NCBI GenBank assembly: GCA_902788705.1
Contig: CADALE010000016.1
Location: 1-58,246 of the forward strand
Length of the DNA stretch: 58,246 nt
From: an uncultured Coriobacteriaceae bacterium
Lineage (GTDB): Bacteria > Actinomycetota > Coriobacteriia > Coriobacteriales > Atopobiaceae
Reading direction: 5' to 3'
Translations under genes and position numbers: made by a program
In this document: in pieces, positions 44,702 through 55,900 of the stretch
Layout: each line of letters begins with the position of its first letter
Position numbering within the stretch: position 1 is the stretch's first letter
The notes under the pieces: generated by a model
Databases searched by the model: none
Told to the model about the DNA's origin: nothing
Seen by the model: only the letters and a program-made list of their open reading frames with translations

Positions 44702-47632
44702 ATGACGATTGACGACATCCTTCTTCCCGGCACGCCCGCCTCGGTGCGCGAGCACTACGCCAGCCTGGCCGAACGCGCCGCGCGCGAGAGCTTCGGCCCG
44801 CTGGAGGACGGCGTCATCGTGCTGGACACCGAAACCACCGGCCTGTCGTTCAAGGACTGCGAGCTCATCCAGATAGCGGCCGCACGCATCGAGGGGCGCG
44901 AGGTGGTGGACCGCCTGGACACCTTCGTCAACCCAGGGCGCCCCATCCCGCCCGAGATCGTGCGGCTTACCGGCATCCGCGACCTCGACGTGGCCGACGC
45001 GCCTTCGCCCGAGGAGGCCGTGGCCCGGCTGGCGGACTTTGCCGGCGGCATGCCCGTGCTGGCGCACAACGCCTCGTTTGACCGCACCTTTGTGGAGGCC
45101 GTGCCCGGTGGCCACGGCGTGAGCGACACCTGGATAGACACGCTGGCGCTTAGCCGCATCGCCCTGCCGCGGCTGTCAACGCACCGCCTTGCCGACATGG
45201 CCGAGGCCTTTGGCGTGGCACCCGTCACCCACAACGCGGGCGACGACGTGGACGCCCTGGTGGGCATGTGGCGCATCATCCTGCTTGCGCTGACCGACCT
45301 TCCGCAGGGGCTGCTGGCGCGCCTGGCCGAGATGCATCCCGAGGTGGACTGGCCATACCGGCCGGTGCTGGCGCACCTTGCCACGCTGCAGGGCAGCGAG
45401 CCGCTTAGCCTGAAGGCCGTGCGTCACCAGCTGGTGGCAGAGGCCCCGGCGCGGCCACGCGAAGACGCGGCGGAGCGCACCGAGGCGCTGACCCCGCTGG
45501 TTCCCGCGCAGATAGAGGCCGCGTTTGCTGCGGGCGGCACGGTGGAGGCCATGTACGGCCAGCGCTCGTACGAGACGCGTCCCGAGCAGGTGGCCATGGC
45601 GCATGAGGTGGCAGAGGCGCTAAGCACCAGCACCCATCGCGCCATCGAGGCGGGCACCGGCGTGGGCAAGAGCGTGGCCTACCTACTGCCCGCGGTGCTG
45701 TTTGCGCAGGCCAACAACCTTACCGTGGGCGTGGCCACCAAGACAAACGCCCTTACCGACCAGCTGGTAACCCACGAGCTGCCGGAGTTGGCCCGTGCGC
45801 TGCCCGGCGGCCTCTCCTTTTCCAGCCTGAAGGGCTACGATCACTATCCCTGCCTGCGTCGCCTTGAGCGCGCTGCGGTGAATGAGCTGCCGGTTTCGCT
45901 GGTGGACGCCACCGACCGCTCGGCCGCCGCCATGAGCGTGGACATGCTTACCGCCATCGCCGTCACCTACGCCTATGTGTGCCAGAGCCCCGAGGGCGAC
46001 CTCGACGCGCTGGGCATCCGGTGGCGCTACGTTCCGCGCCAGATGCTTACCACCACCTCCGCCGAGTGCCTGCGCACGCGGTGCCCGTTCTTTCCGGGCG
46101 AGTGCATGCTGCACGGCGCTCGGCGGCGCGCGGCGTCGGCCGACGTGGTGGTTACCAACCACTCGCTGCTGCTGCGCAACGTGGCGGCCGAGGGAAAGAT
46201 CCTGCCGCCCATCCGCCACTGGATAGTGGACGAGGCGCACGCCTTCGAGGCCGAGGCGCGGCGGCAGTGGTCGGTGGAGGTGGCCGGCGTGGACGCGCGC
46301 CAGGGCTTCGAGGTGCTGGGCGGCACGCGCACGGGCACGCTGCACACGCTGATGGTGCAGACTGGCAGGCTTGAGGGCGCCACCCTGCTGCAGCGGCTGC
46401 TCACCAAGTGCGCCGCGGCGGCGGCACGGGCCCAGGTGGCCACCGGCGACCTGTTTTCCACCCTGCACGACCTGGGACGCATTGCCGGCGGAAGCGGCGG
46501 CTACGACCAGCAGGACCTGTGGATAGACGCCGAGGTGCGCAGCACGCCCGAGTGGGCCGCGCTTGCCGAGGCGGGCCACGCGGCGGCCGAGCGCCTGGAC
46601 GAGCTGGCCAAGGACGTGACCGAGTGCGCCGAGGCGCTGGCCAAGGCCGGAGCCGCTCCGCTTGCGGCCGACATCACCGAGGCCGGGCGCTTTGCCTCCG
46701 AGCTTCGCGATGGCGTGCGACTCATCGTGGACGGCAAGGACCAGACCTACCTGTACTACGCGCAGCTGTCGCGGCGCAAGCGCGACATCGGCACCGAGCG
46801 GCTGGTGGCCGAGAAGGTGGACATCGGCGCCGACCTGGGCAGCATTTGGCTTCCCGAGATGTCCAGCGTGGTGTTCTCGTCGGCCACCATCGCCGTGGGC
46901 GACAGCTTCGAGCATTTCGAGCACGCGGTGGGGCTTGACCTACTGCCGGCCGAACGGCGCAAGTCGCTGCGGCTGGACTCGTCATTTGACTTCGACTCGC
47001 AGATGGGCGTGGTGGTGTGCCGCGACCTGCCGGCGCCCAACGACCCGCGCTACCTGGCCGCGCTGGAGGACCTGCTGTTTGACGTGCACGTGGCCATGGG
47101 CGGGTCGGTGCTGACGCTGTTCACCAACCGACGCGAGATGGAGCGCGTGTACGAGGGTCTGCAGCCAAGGCTGGCGGCCGCGGGCCTTGAGGTGGCCATG
47201 CAGGAGCGCGGGTCATCGGCACGGCGGCTGCGCCAGCGCTTCCTGGCCGACAAGCGGCTGTCGCTGCTGGCGCTGCGCACGTTTTGGGAGGGGTTCGACG
47301 CGGCAGGCGAGACGCTGCGCTGCGTGGTGATTCCCAAGCTGCCGTTTGCCTCGCCGCGCGATCCGCTGGTGCGCGAGCACGAGCTGCGAGAGGACCGCTC
47401 GTGGTGGCGGCACTCGCTACCGGAGGCCGTGATCAGCGTGAAGCAGGCGGCGGGGCGGCTGATTCGCACCAGCAGCGACACCGGCGTGCTGGTGCTGGCC
47501 GACTCGCGTCTGGTCAGCAAGCGCTATGGCCAGTCGTTCGTGAGGTCACTGCCGTCACGCAGCGTGTCCACGCTGGAAGCTGCCAACGTGCGCAGGTACA
47601 TCGAGATGTGGCGGCACTCCCGCGGCGCGTAG
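44702..47632 (+). CDS. DnaQ-like exonuclease / DinG-like helicase fusion
   Basis: 976 residues; ATG 44702 follows AAGAGGAGA (an ATG at 44681 is possible). Residues about 35-205 are a DEDDh 3'-5' exonuclease: VLDTETTGL, LAHNASFDRTF and HNAGDDVDAL. The rest is an XPD/DinG superfamily 2 helicase: AGTGVGKS (Walker A), WIVDEAHAFE (Walker B), VVFSSATIA and QAAGRLIRTSSDTG. Cysteines YPCLRR and CLRTRCPFFPGECML sit where XPD/DinG proteins bind an iron-sulfur cluster. The architecture matches the Firmicutes YpvA/DinG-type fusion, linked to repair and R-loop or replication-fork processing. It ends at the 52-bp tandem array. Confidence 0.93.
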   Translation: MTIDDILLPGTPASVREHYASLAERAARESFGPLEDGVIVLDTETTGLSFKDCELIQIAAARIEGREVVDRLDTFVNPGRPIPPEIVRLTGIRDLDVADAPSPEEAVARLADFAGGMPVLAHNASFDRTFVEAVPGGHGVSDTWIDTLALSRIALPRLSTHRLADMAEAFGVAPVTHNAGDDVDALVGMWRIILLALTDLPQGLLARLAEMHPEVDWPYRPVLAHLATLQGSEPLSLKAVRHQLVAEAPARPREDAAERTEALTPLVPAQIEAAFAAGGTVEAMYGQRSYETRPEQVAMAHEVAEALSTSTHRAIEAGTGVGKSVAYLLPAVLFAQANNLTVGVATKTNALTDQLVTHELPELARALPGGLSFSSLKGYDHYPCLRRLERAAVNELPVSLVDATDRSAAAMSVDMLTAIAVTYAYVCQSPEGDLDALGIRWRYVPRQMLTTTSAECLRTRCPFFPGECMLHGARRRAASADVVVTNHSLLLRNVAAEGKILPPIRHWIVDEAHAFEAEARRQWSVEVAGVDARQGFEVLGGTRTGTLHTLMVQTGRLEGATLLQRLLTKCAAAAARAQVATGDLFSTLHDLGRIAGGSGGYDQQDLWIDAEVRSTPEWAALAEAGHAAAERLDELAKDVTECAEALAKAGAAPLAADITEAGRFASELRDGVRLIVDGKDQTYLYYAQLSRRKRDIGTERLVAEKVDIGADLGSIWLPEMSSVVFSSATIAVGDSFEHFEHAVGLDLLPAERRKSLRLDSSFDFDSQMGVVVCRDLPAPNDPRYLAALEDLLFDVHVAMGGSVLTLFTNRREMERVYEGLQPRLAAAGLEVAMQERGSSARRLRQRFLADKRLSLLALRTFWEGFDAAGETLRCVVIPKLPFASPRDPLVREHELREDRSWWRHSLPEAVISVKQAAGRLIRTSSDTGVLVLADSRLVSKRYGQSFVRSLPSRSVSTLEAANVRRYIEMWRHSRGA

Positions 47633-47667
47633 CGGAGCGCACGCCGGGCGGGCGTGGCGCGGCGCGG

Positions 47668-47979
47668 GTGTCGGGTTCGCGGCTCGCGCGCATCACTTCC
47701 GACATCCCGCGGGGATTCGGTGTCGGGTTCGCTGCTCGCGCGTCGCGCTTCCGACACTTCCGGGCCTCCCGGTGTCGGGTTCGCTGCACGGGCGCCGCGC
47801 TTCCGACATTTCCGGGCCGTCTGGTGTCGGGTTCGCTGCTCGCGCGTCGCACTTCCGACATTTCCGGGCCGTCTGGTGTCGGGTTCGCTGCTCGCGCGTC
47901 GCGCTTCCGACATTTCCGGGCCGTCTGGTGTCGGGTTCGATGCTCGCACCCCGCGCTTCCGACACCCCTCAACCCGCAG
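47668..47979. repeat. Six-copy 52-bp tandem array
   Basis: Units start at 47668, 47720, 47772, 47824, 47876 and 47928, always 52 bp apart. Each begins GTGTCGGGTTCG and contains TTCCGACA about 30 bases later, so TGTCGG and CCGACA can form a hairpin in every unit. Units 3, 4 and 5 are nearly identical; the first and last are diverged. The array fills the 354-bp gap between convergent genes. 52 is not a multiple of 3, so a coding role is unlikely. Confidence 0.92.
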
Positions 47980-47986
47980 CATGTGG

Positions 47987-49771
47987 TCAGGCGCCGAACT
48001 GCATCCGGTAGTAGCGGGCGTACGTGCCGCCACGCGCCAGCAGCTCGTCGTGGGTGCCGCGCTCCACGGCACGGCCGTCCTCCATGGTCACGATCTCGTC
48101 CGCATTGCGAATCGTGCTCAGGCGATGGGCGATCACCAGCGTGGTGCGACCGTCGGCCAGCTTGGCCAGCGACTCCTGCACGGCCTGCTCGCTCTCGTTG
48201 TCCAGCGCGCTCGTGGCCTCGTCCAGGATGAGGATGGGCGGGTTCTTCAGGAACACGCGGGCGATGGCGATGCGCTGCTTCTGTCCGCCGGAGAGGCGGG
48301 CGCCGCGCTCCCCCACCTGCGTGTCGTATCCGTCGGGCAGGCCCTCCACGAACTCGGCGATGTTGGCCGCGCGGGCCGCGTCACGCACCTCGTCCATCGT
48401 GGCGCCGGGTCGCCCGTAGGCGATGTTCTCGCCGATGGTGCCGTCAAACAGGTACACGTCCTGCTGCACCATGCCAATTGCGCGCCGCAACGACCGCTGC
48501 GTCACGTCGCGCACGTCCTGGCCGTCGATGGTGATGCTGCCGGAGCCCACGTCGTAGAAGCGCGGCAATAAAGCGCAGGTAGTTGACTTGCCGCCACCGG
48601 AGGGTCCAACCAGCGCCACCGTGTGTCCCGGCTTGAGGTCTAGCGAAAGGCCACAGATCACGTCCATCCCGCCGTAACTGCCGTCCGCATGCCTCGGCCC
48701 CTTGCCGGCCTCGTAGGCAAAGTGCACGTCGTCAAAGCGGATGCGTCCCTCGCTCACGCGCAGGTCGGGTGCGCCGGGCTTGTCGGCAACGTCGGGCGGT
48801 GTGTCCAGCACCTCCACAAACCGCTCGAAGCCGGCCTTGGCCTTTTGGAACATCTCGGTGAAGTCGAGGATGGTCATGATGGGCGACAGGAACATGCTCA
48901 CGTACAGCGCGTAGGTGGCCAGGTCAACCGCCGCAAGCGTGCCGTCGGCCACCAGCGCCCCGCCGTACACCACGATGATGGTGTAGAAGATGCCGGTGAA
49001 GCCCGACACGCTGGCGTTGAAGCGCCCCATGCCCATGTAGTTGCGCACCTTGGAGTCGCGGTAGGCCTCGTTGGACCGTGCGAACTTGGCGCTCTCCACC
49101 GCCTCGTTGGCAAAGCTCTTCACCACGCGAGCGCCGGCAAGCGAGTCCTCAAGCTGGGCGTTTACCTGCGAGATCTTGCGCCGGTTGTCACGGAACAGCT
49201 CGGCAAGCCGCATGTTGCCCCACAGGCCGAAGGCAAACAGCAGCGCCGTGGCCACCGCAAGGGCCAGCGACAGCTGCCAGCTGATGCGCGCAAGGATGAT
49301 GAAGCTGCCCACGATCTCGATGGTGCAGATGATGATCCACTCGGGACCGTGGTGCGCGCACTCGGCGATGTCAAAGAGGTCGTTGGTGACCCGGGAGAGC
49401 AGGTCGCCGGTGTTGTGCTGGTCAAAGTAGGAGAAGCTGAAGCGCTCGTAGGCGTCGAAGAGGTCCTGGCGCATCTGGGTTTCCATGCGCACGCCCATGA
49501 TGTGGCCCCAGCTGGTGACAAACCAGCGGCACAGGTAGCGCGCGGCATACAGGACCACGAGGCCAAGGGCCAGCAGGGGCAGCGCGGCGCGGATGGTGGC
49601 GGGGTCGCGGGTAAAGAGGCCTCGCGTGAGGCTGCGCAGCAGCTGCGGGAAGGCGAGGTCGATGCTGGCAAGGCCCAGGGCTGCCACCGTGTCGGCCACG
49701 AAGAGCGCAAGGTGCGGGCGGTAGTAGCCAAGGAACGTGCGAAGCAGGGGATGTCTGGTGTCGTGTGTCAT
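47987..49771 (-). CDS. ABC exporter half-transporter (permease-ATPase fusion)
   Basis: 594 residues from ATG 49771. Six membrane helices (about 20-310) precede an ATPase domain with VALVGPSGGGKST (Walker A), Q-loop MVQQDVYLF, LSGGQKQRIAIARVF (signature) and ILILDEATSALD (Walker B), then VIAHRLSTI. This is the MsbA/multidrug type, working as a dimer. The substrate is unknown; no dedicated partner is adjacent, so a homodimer is the simplest idea. No ribosome site precedes the ATG; TACCAT ends seven bases upstream, hinting at a leaderless message. Confidence 0.93.
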   Translation of the reverse strand: MTHDTRHPLLRTFLGYYRPHLALFVADTVAALGLASIDLAFPQLLRSLTRGLFTRDPATIRAALPLLALGLVVLYAARYLCRWFVTSWGHIMGVRMETQMRQDLFDAYERFSFSYFDQHNTGDLLSRVTNDLFDIAECAHHGPEWIIICTIEIVGSFIILARISWQLSLALAVATALLFAFGLWGNMRLAELFRDNRRKISQVNAQLEDSLAGARVVKSFANEAVESAKFARSNEAYRDSKVRNYMGMGRFNASVSGFTGIFYTIIVVYGGALVADGTLAAVDLATYALYVSMFLSPIMTILDFTEMFQKAKAGFERFVEVLDTPPDVADKPGAPDLRVSEGRIRFDDVHFAYEAGKGPRHADGSYGGMDVICGLSLDLKPGHTVALVGPSGGGKSTTCALLPRFYDVGSGSITIDGQDVRDVTQRSLRRAIGMVQQDVYLFDGTIGENIAYGRPGATMDEVRDAARAANIAEFVEGLPDGYDTQVGERGARLSGGQKQRIAIARVFLKNPPILILDEATSALDNESEQAVQESLAKLADGRTTLVIAHRLSTIRNADEIVTMEDGRAVERGTHDELLARGGTYARYYRMQFGA

Positions 49772-49774
49772 GGT

Positions 49775-49783
49775 GGATATGGT
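49775..49783 (-). promoter_or_regulatory. Candidate -10 box (TACCAT) of a leaderless transcript
   Basis: TACCAT lies in this interval on the minus strand, ending seven bases before the ABC exporter ATG, the same geometry as at the rRNA methyltransferase gene. No Shine-Dalgarno sequence intervenes. Confidence 0.3.
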
Positions 49784-49859
49784 AGCGCAGCGCAAGACGA
49801 GTGCGCTTCATGGCCGCAAACTCAGGTGGGCGCCCCAGATGGTAACGACGGCGCCAGCG

Positions 49860-49895
49860 AAAAGGGGCCAGAAGGGGCACTCCCCTCCTGGCCCC
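49860..49895 (-). terminator. Terminator of the giant TPR operon
   Basis: GGGGCCAG pairs with CTGGCCCC, with an inner AGGGG/CCCCT stem, and on the minus strand TTTT follows. It lies 22 bases after the giant gene stop codon. Confidence 0.85.
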
Positions 49896-49917
49896 GCCGT
49901 TCCGTTCGATGCGGCCC

Positions 49918-52900
49918 CTACTCCAGGCCGGCGATGAGGTCCTCGGCCCAGCGACGCACGTCCTGGTACGCCAGCTCGCGATAGTCGTCGCCCTTCAGCA
50001 GGCCCACCAGCTTGCGCAGCTCGCCCAGGTACTCCTGCCTGGCCTTCTTCTCATTGGGCGTGCCCTCCTGCAGGCGCATGAGGTCGCACATCACCTCGAG
50101 CTGCTCGCAGCGCAGCACGATGGACTCGCCCAGGTAGGCGTCGTTGAGCGCACGCTTGCTCTGCAGCAGGTTGGCGGCGTTGAACAGGCACCACCTAAGC
50201 GCGCTTAGTTTCTTTGCCCTGTCCTCGGCCGACAGCCCCTTTGCGTAGGCCTGCTGTCGGCGGCTCATGAGGTTGCGGAGGTTGCGATGCTTCCAGTCGT
50301 CCTGGTCCCAGTCGCCCAGCGAGAACGACCTGTACAGCACGTGACTGCTGCGCTGCAGGCGCTTCTGCGCGAGGCCAAGCTCGCTTGCGCGCGTCCAGGC
50401 GCGCCTGATGGTGTGCATCTCGCCCAGTCGCCACCAGCTAATGCCCGGCCGGCTGAGGTTTGCCTCGCACCGCTCTGCCTCCACCACCAGCCAGCGGGCC
50501 TCGTAGCTTGCGTCGAGACCCTTGAGCGCGTCGGCGGCGGCCTTCAGGTGCAGCCTCAGCTCCTCGGCGATGGGCGCCAGCTGGCTGGAGCCCTCGGCGC
50601 GCTCGTAGGCATCCTCCACCAGCGAGAGCTGCAGTTCGGCGATGTCGCGGTGCTGGCCCAGCTGCTCGCACAGCTCGAGCATGCGGGCGGTCAGCCGCTC
50701 CACACGGCCCTTGGTCCCCTTTCCCAGACCCAAGGCAAGCTGGTCGCGCACCAGCTCAAGCTGCTTGCGCACCAGGTCGAGCTCGCGCTCGGGGGTGTCA
50801 GTGCGCTCGAAGCACTGGGAGAACACCTGGTCAAGTTGGGTGGCAACTGCCTGATCGTGCGTCCTTCGCCAGCGCAGCATCAGCTGGGAGATGGCCTCGT
50901 CGCGGCATTCCTGCGCATCCGACGGGCTGTCAAGCTCGTCGAAGCGAGCGGCGGCTGCACCCAGATGGCGCCACAGCGCACCGGAGTCAAGCCTGTTGGC
51001 GCTGCTGATGCGTCCGTAGTAGCTTGTTTGCGTGGCGTATTCCGTCAGCTGCCTAAGCTGCTGGTCTCGCGACTGGGTGGAGGCGCTGGCCTCGATGCGA
51101 CGGCGCATGAGGTCGAGGTGCGTGGCAGCGGCGCCCTGCACGCCGTCGCGGGCCTGCTGGGCCACGTCGCGCTCCACCATGGCCAGGGCCTCTTGCGCCT
51201 GGCTGAGCAGGTCGGAGGTGGAGATGGTACCTGCGAGGGCAGCGTCTGACGCATCGGTGGTAGAGAGTTCCTCGGCGGGAGCCTCATGGCCAAGCGCGTC
51301 CACCACGGAGAGCGCAACCTCGGCCAGCTTTCTGGCAGCGCCACTGCATGCGGCGCCCAACGCCTTGGCCTGCTGCTCATTCTGCGGATCAAGCTGGGTC
51401 AGCAGCTGCCAACGCTGCACAGAGAGCGCAAGGGCCTCACCAAGGCTGCCCTCGCGTTCCGCCATCTTTGCGCGGTTGGCAAGGTCGCCCGCCAGATAGA
51501 GGCCAAGCTCGGTCTGGGGAGTGCGCTGGAAGGCGTCTTGCAGCATGCTGGTCTTGTGCTGGCGCGCTTGGGCAGCTTGCTCAAGCTGGCCGCTCTCTTG
51601 CAGCTCGCTGGCCAGTTGCGTTTGAACTTTGCCCAACTCCTGCACGGTGACGTCGTCAGGGTAGGCGCTCTCCATGAGGGCAGCTGCCTCGGCAAGGCTT
51701 GCCAGGGCGCGGTCAGTCTGGCCCTCGGCCTTGAGCAAGCTGGCATGCAGCTGATGCAGACGACCTAGCTCGGCGGCAACGCCGGTAGAGAGCCGCGTCT
51801 CCTCGCCTATCAGCGAGAACGCCTCGTCAAGCAGCGCGCGCTGGCAGGCGCGGTCGCCGTCGGCCTGCTCGGGACGGCCATCGTCCTGCTGGGAGCGGTC
51901 CATCAGCATCTGAGCGTGCTGGCCAAGCAGGCGCGCAAGCTGCAGATCGTGAACGGGCTGGTCGGACGGGACACCCGCCTCGTCGGCACCCTCGGGAGAG
52001 GTGCCCTCCCCCGCCTTCCTGTCCGCCAGCACGTCGCGCAGCAGCGCCTCGGCCTGGGCCAGCCACTCGTCAGCCATCTGGACGTTGCCACGCGTCTCGG
52101 CAAGCTCGGCGACCTGCGATAGTCGGCGGGCCAGCGTGCGGCGGTCGTAGGCGTTTGCCTCCTCGCCCTGCTCCTGAATCTGCTCCCGCAGAAACTCGAC
52201 GTAGGACTCCAGCATTTTCTGGCGCTTGTCTGCGTAGGCTTCGCCCAGCGCCTCGAACAGCTTGTCCTGGTGCTCGTAGCAGGCGCGCAGCTCCTTGCGC
52301 AGGCGCTGGCGATCAGCGTCATCCAGGTCGTCGCGCTGCAGGAGCCGTGCGATGATGAGGCGCCTGCCGTTCTCCGCGTGCTGCGCCGCCTCGAGGCTGC
52401 CCGTACGCTCGCAGAGCTCTGCCTGGTCGCGCAGGGCGTGCACGTACTTAAGGCCGCTGGTCACGCTGAGCTCATCGCGGTTGTGCTCGCCCAGCACCTC
52501 GGCACGGCGCGCCAGCGCGGCCACGGCCTCGGACGGGTCGTCGTTCGAGGCCTCGTATGCCAGCGAGGCAAGCTTGAGGAAGAACGCCAGCCGATACGCC
52601 GTCTGGGCGCTGGGGTCATGCTCATACTCTTGCTCCAGCACATGCAGCAGCTGGCGAAGCTGGTACAGCGCCTCCCTCTGGCGGGCAGGCGCCTGGTCAT
52701 CGGCCTCGCTGCCATCCGCGACAAGGCTGCGGTGCACAAGGTACTGCACCAGCACGCCGCGCATGTCGCGCGACTCTTGTGCAAGCTGGATGCTATCTGC
52801 ATGGTGGCGCAGCAGGTCCAGCGTCTCCAGGCACATGCGCGAGCGCTCCTCGCCCAGCTCGAGGGGATAGCCGTGGCCCTCACCGTTGCGCCTCATCATG

Positions 52901-55900
52901 CGCTTGAGCACCCAGGGCTCGTCAGAGAAGCGGATGGACACCTCGTTGGTAAGCAGGCTCACCAGCTCGCGCGCGATGCGGTCATCGCGGCCGGCAGCCC
53001 AGTGCATCACGCTCACGCGCTCGTCATGCAGCTCGTTGGCCTGCTGCGCGTAGTCGGCTCGGTCCATCTGCTTAGCCCGGGCCCTCAGCAGCTTCTCCTG
53101 CGTCTGCAGCGTCCTCGAGAACTGCTTGGCCAGCTGGACGTTGGGCACAAGCGAGAACAGGAACCGCTGCACCTCCACCTGGCGCGCCGTCATGCGCGCG
53201 GCCTCGTCGGGAAGGTGCATGCTTAGGTAGAGGCGCCGCAGGTTGTCAGCCGTTATGTTCAGCGGGCGCGCGGCCTCGACGTCCTCGTGGCGAGAGAAGT
53301 CGTCCTCGGCCAGAAGCAGGGCACGCTCCAGCAGCTTGCGGGCGCGGTCGACGTCGGCTTCGTTGTCCCTCTTGCCCAGACGGCCGCTCACCTTCCAGGC
53401 GGCCCCTAGGTAGCGACGAAGCGTCTGGCGCTCGTGCAGGGCCTGGTGGCGCTCGTCAAGCACCTGGAGCATGCGTTCCTCCGCAGCTGCGGCTTCGTCG
53501 GCAATGCCAGCTTCGAGATACTTATCGGCCAGCTGGCCCAGGCTCTGCACATATTGCAGCACGTTGCGCAGGGTGGGGTCAGCTTGGCGATAGCGATCCT
53601 GCACCTCGACGGACTCCCTGCGCAGGGCAAGTGCACCAAGCATGTCGCCCGCCTCCTCGAGCCGCTCCGACTCGTGGAACAGCATCGAGTTGTACTTGTA
53701 GGAGATGCGGTCGCCAGGCACGCGCTCGTGCTCGCGGCGCAGGATGTCTGCTGCACGCTGCCACAGCTCGGCCGCACGGTCAGGCTTGCCGAAGCGACGC
53801 ATGTCCTTGGCCATGCGCGAGAGCTGCTTTGACAGCTGGCTTGCGCACTCCACCGTAGAGAGGGCCTCCTGCCCCTGCTCGCGGGCGCGGGCCAGACGAT
53901 CCTCGTACAGGCTGACGCAGCGGTCCACGTAGTCGTTGGCAAGGTCATCGAAGCCCAGCTCAAGCGTGATGAGCACGCCCATCTCGTACACCGACGAGAG
54001 CGTGCGCGCGTCGTCCAGGGCAATCTGGCCGGCTGCCTCGCGCTCGTCGAAGACCTGGCTTGCAAGCTCGATGCTGCGGCTGGCCACCTCGTGGTTGATG
54101 CCGGTCTTCACGCTGCCGGTAAGCATGCCGTTGAGGTGCTTCCTCAGGTAGTCGAGGTACGCCGTGTCGCTGATGCGGGCAAGCTTGCCAGCCATCTGCA
54201 CGTACGCCTCGTATGCCTCGTCACGCAGCGCCGCACCCTCGCTGGCGCCGTTCTCGCACGCCTCCAGCACGAAGTTCCAGGCGGCCGTGGCTGCCCAGTC
54301 GGCCACCTCGGCCGTGGGGTGCTCCTCACCGAAGGCCGTGATAAGCTGCAGGCACTCGTCCTGCGCCAGCTTGGCCTGGTCATGCATGCCCATGCGCACG
54401 TATAGGCCCACGACCTCCTTGCCCACGTAGCCCAGGTTGCGAGCTGAGTCAAGGTCGGAGCGCTCGTCGTAGATGCGCTGGGCAACGGCCAGCGCCTCCT
54501 GCAGGTACGAGTTGCAGGTGACAAACGAGCCGCTCTCTTGCGCATAGCTGGCAAGCCGCAGGATAACGCCGTTGAACTGGTGCAGGTCGAACATGGTGCA
54601 GTCATCTGCCACTATCTGGCGCAGCGCATCAAGATGCTCCGCCATCAGGCCCTGGGCCTCGGCGGGACGCCCGTGGCGGACGGCGTAACCCTCCTCGTAG
54701 TACAAGGCGCGTGCAAGCTGGCGCAAGGCTGCCGTGGTGGGTGCAGGCGCCGCAGCCTGGGCCTCGGCGCGCGCCGTGTCCTGGTCAACGCTCTTGTCGT
54801 CGGGTTCGGGCAGCGGCACTTCGGTGCCGCAGGCCAGACGAAGCGCGCACAGGCGCTCGGAGGCGATGCCGTAGGCCTCAGCCGGCCTACCCTGCTCGCG
54901 CAGCCGGCGGGCCAGGCGATCCATCGCGCCAGAGTACAGGGCGATGCCTCGCGGGGTGTGCATGCCGGCGCGCAGGCGCTCCATGTGCTGGCGGCGCAGG
55001 CTCATCGCCTCGATGGACTCGGGGCCGTATGCCGCCTCGGCCATGGCGACAGCTGCCGCGATGGCGTCGCCAACGGCTGTACCTGCGGCAAAGCTGTCCT
55101 CGCCAGGAGCCGCCGTGTCACTGATCGCAGAGGCAAGCGACGAGTACCGGGCACCAAGCGCCAGCGCCATCGGCGTGTCGGGACGCTCTGCCCAGCGGAA
55201 GTAGAGGTCTCGGGCGTGCTCGCCGGCAGCCTTCTGCACGGCCACGCTTGGCTCGCGCCGCAGCTCGCGGCATATGCTGTCCAGACGGCCGGCCGCCATC
55301 TGTATGTAGGCGTCGTTGTCGTGAAGGCGGGCCATCAGCTTTTGGCTCTCTACGTAGCCCCTGGCCAGGGCAATCGCCGTCTGCGCGCTGGGCTGGGCAG
55401 CGTAGCGGGCCTCGTCAACCTGCAGGGCCTCCATCGTCAGCGCATGGGCCTGTTCCTGCAGCTTGCGCGTACCTTGCTTCGCGCGATTGAGCGACTCGTG
55501 CGCGGTATATCGCAGCTCGCTGGCAAGCAGTGCGTCAGCGGCGGCGCTATTGTCTGCCTGCGCATTGCGACGGCGCTGGTCAACGAGGCGCAAGCTACTG
55601 TCAAGCATGTCGGCGTCGCGCCCCTGGGCCGCATAGACGTCGCGGTACAGCGACAGCGCGCGCATCAGGGCGATGCGCAGCACGGGAACAAGCTGGTCCT
55701 GGACGAGGCCCTCGGCGGGGTCCGCGGCATCGGCAGGCGCCTCGGCCGCGGCAGCTCGCTCTGCATCGGCCAAGGCGCTGCTTAGCAGCTGGTCGGCCTC
55801 GTCAAGGTACACGAGGGCGTCATCCGGACGCTTCGCCCGCTGCATCACCTCGGCGGCATCAATCAGGCAGGTGGCGTAGTCCAGCACGTCGTCGGGCACG

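Noticed and set aside
47668..47979. CRISPR array
   Set aside because: All 52 bp of each unit are conserved, with no repeat-spacer alternation and no cas gene nearby.
50690..50790. GLGKGTKGR as a Walker A motif in the giant protein
   Set aside because: The spacing GxxxxGK[ST] is not met and no Walker B follows; the segment fits a loop between helices.
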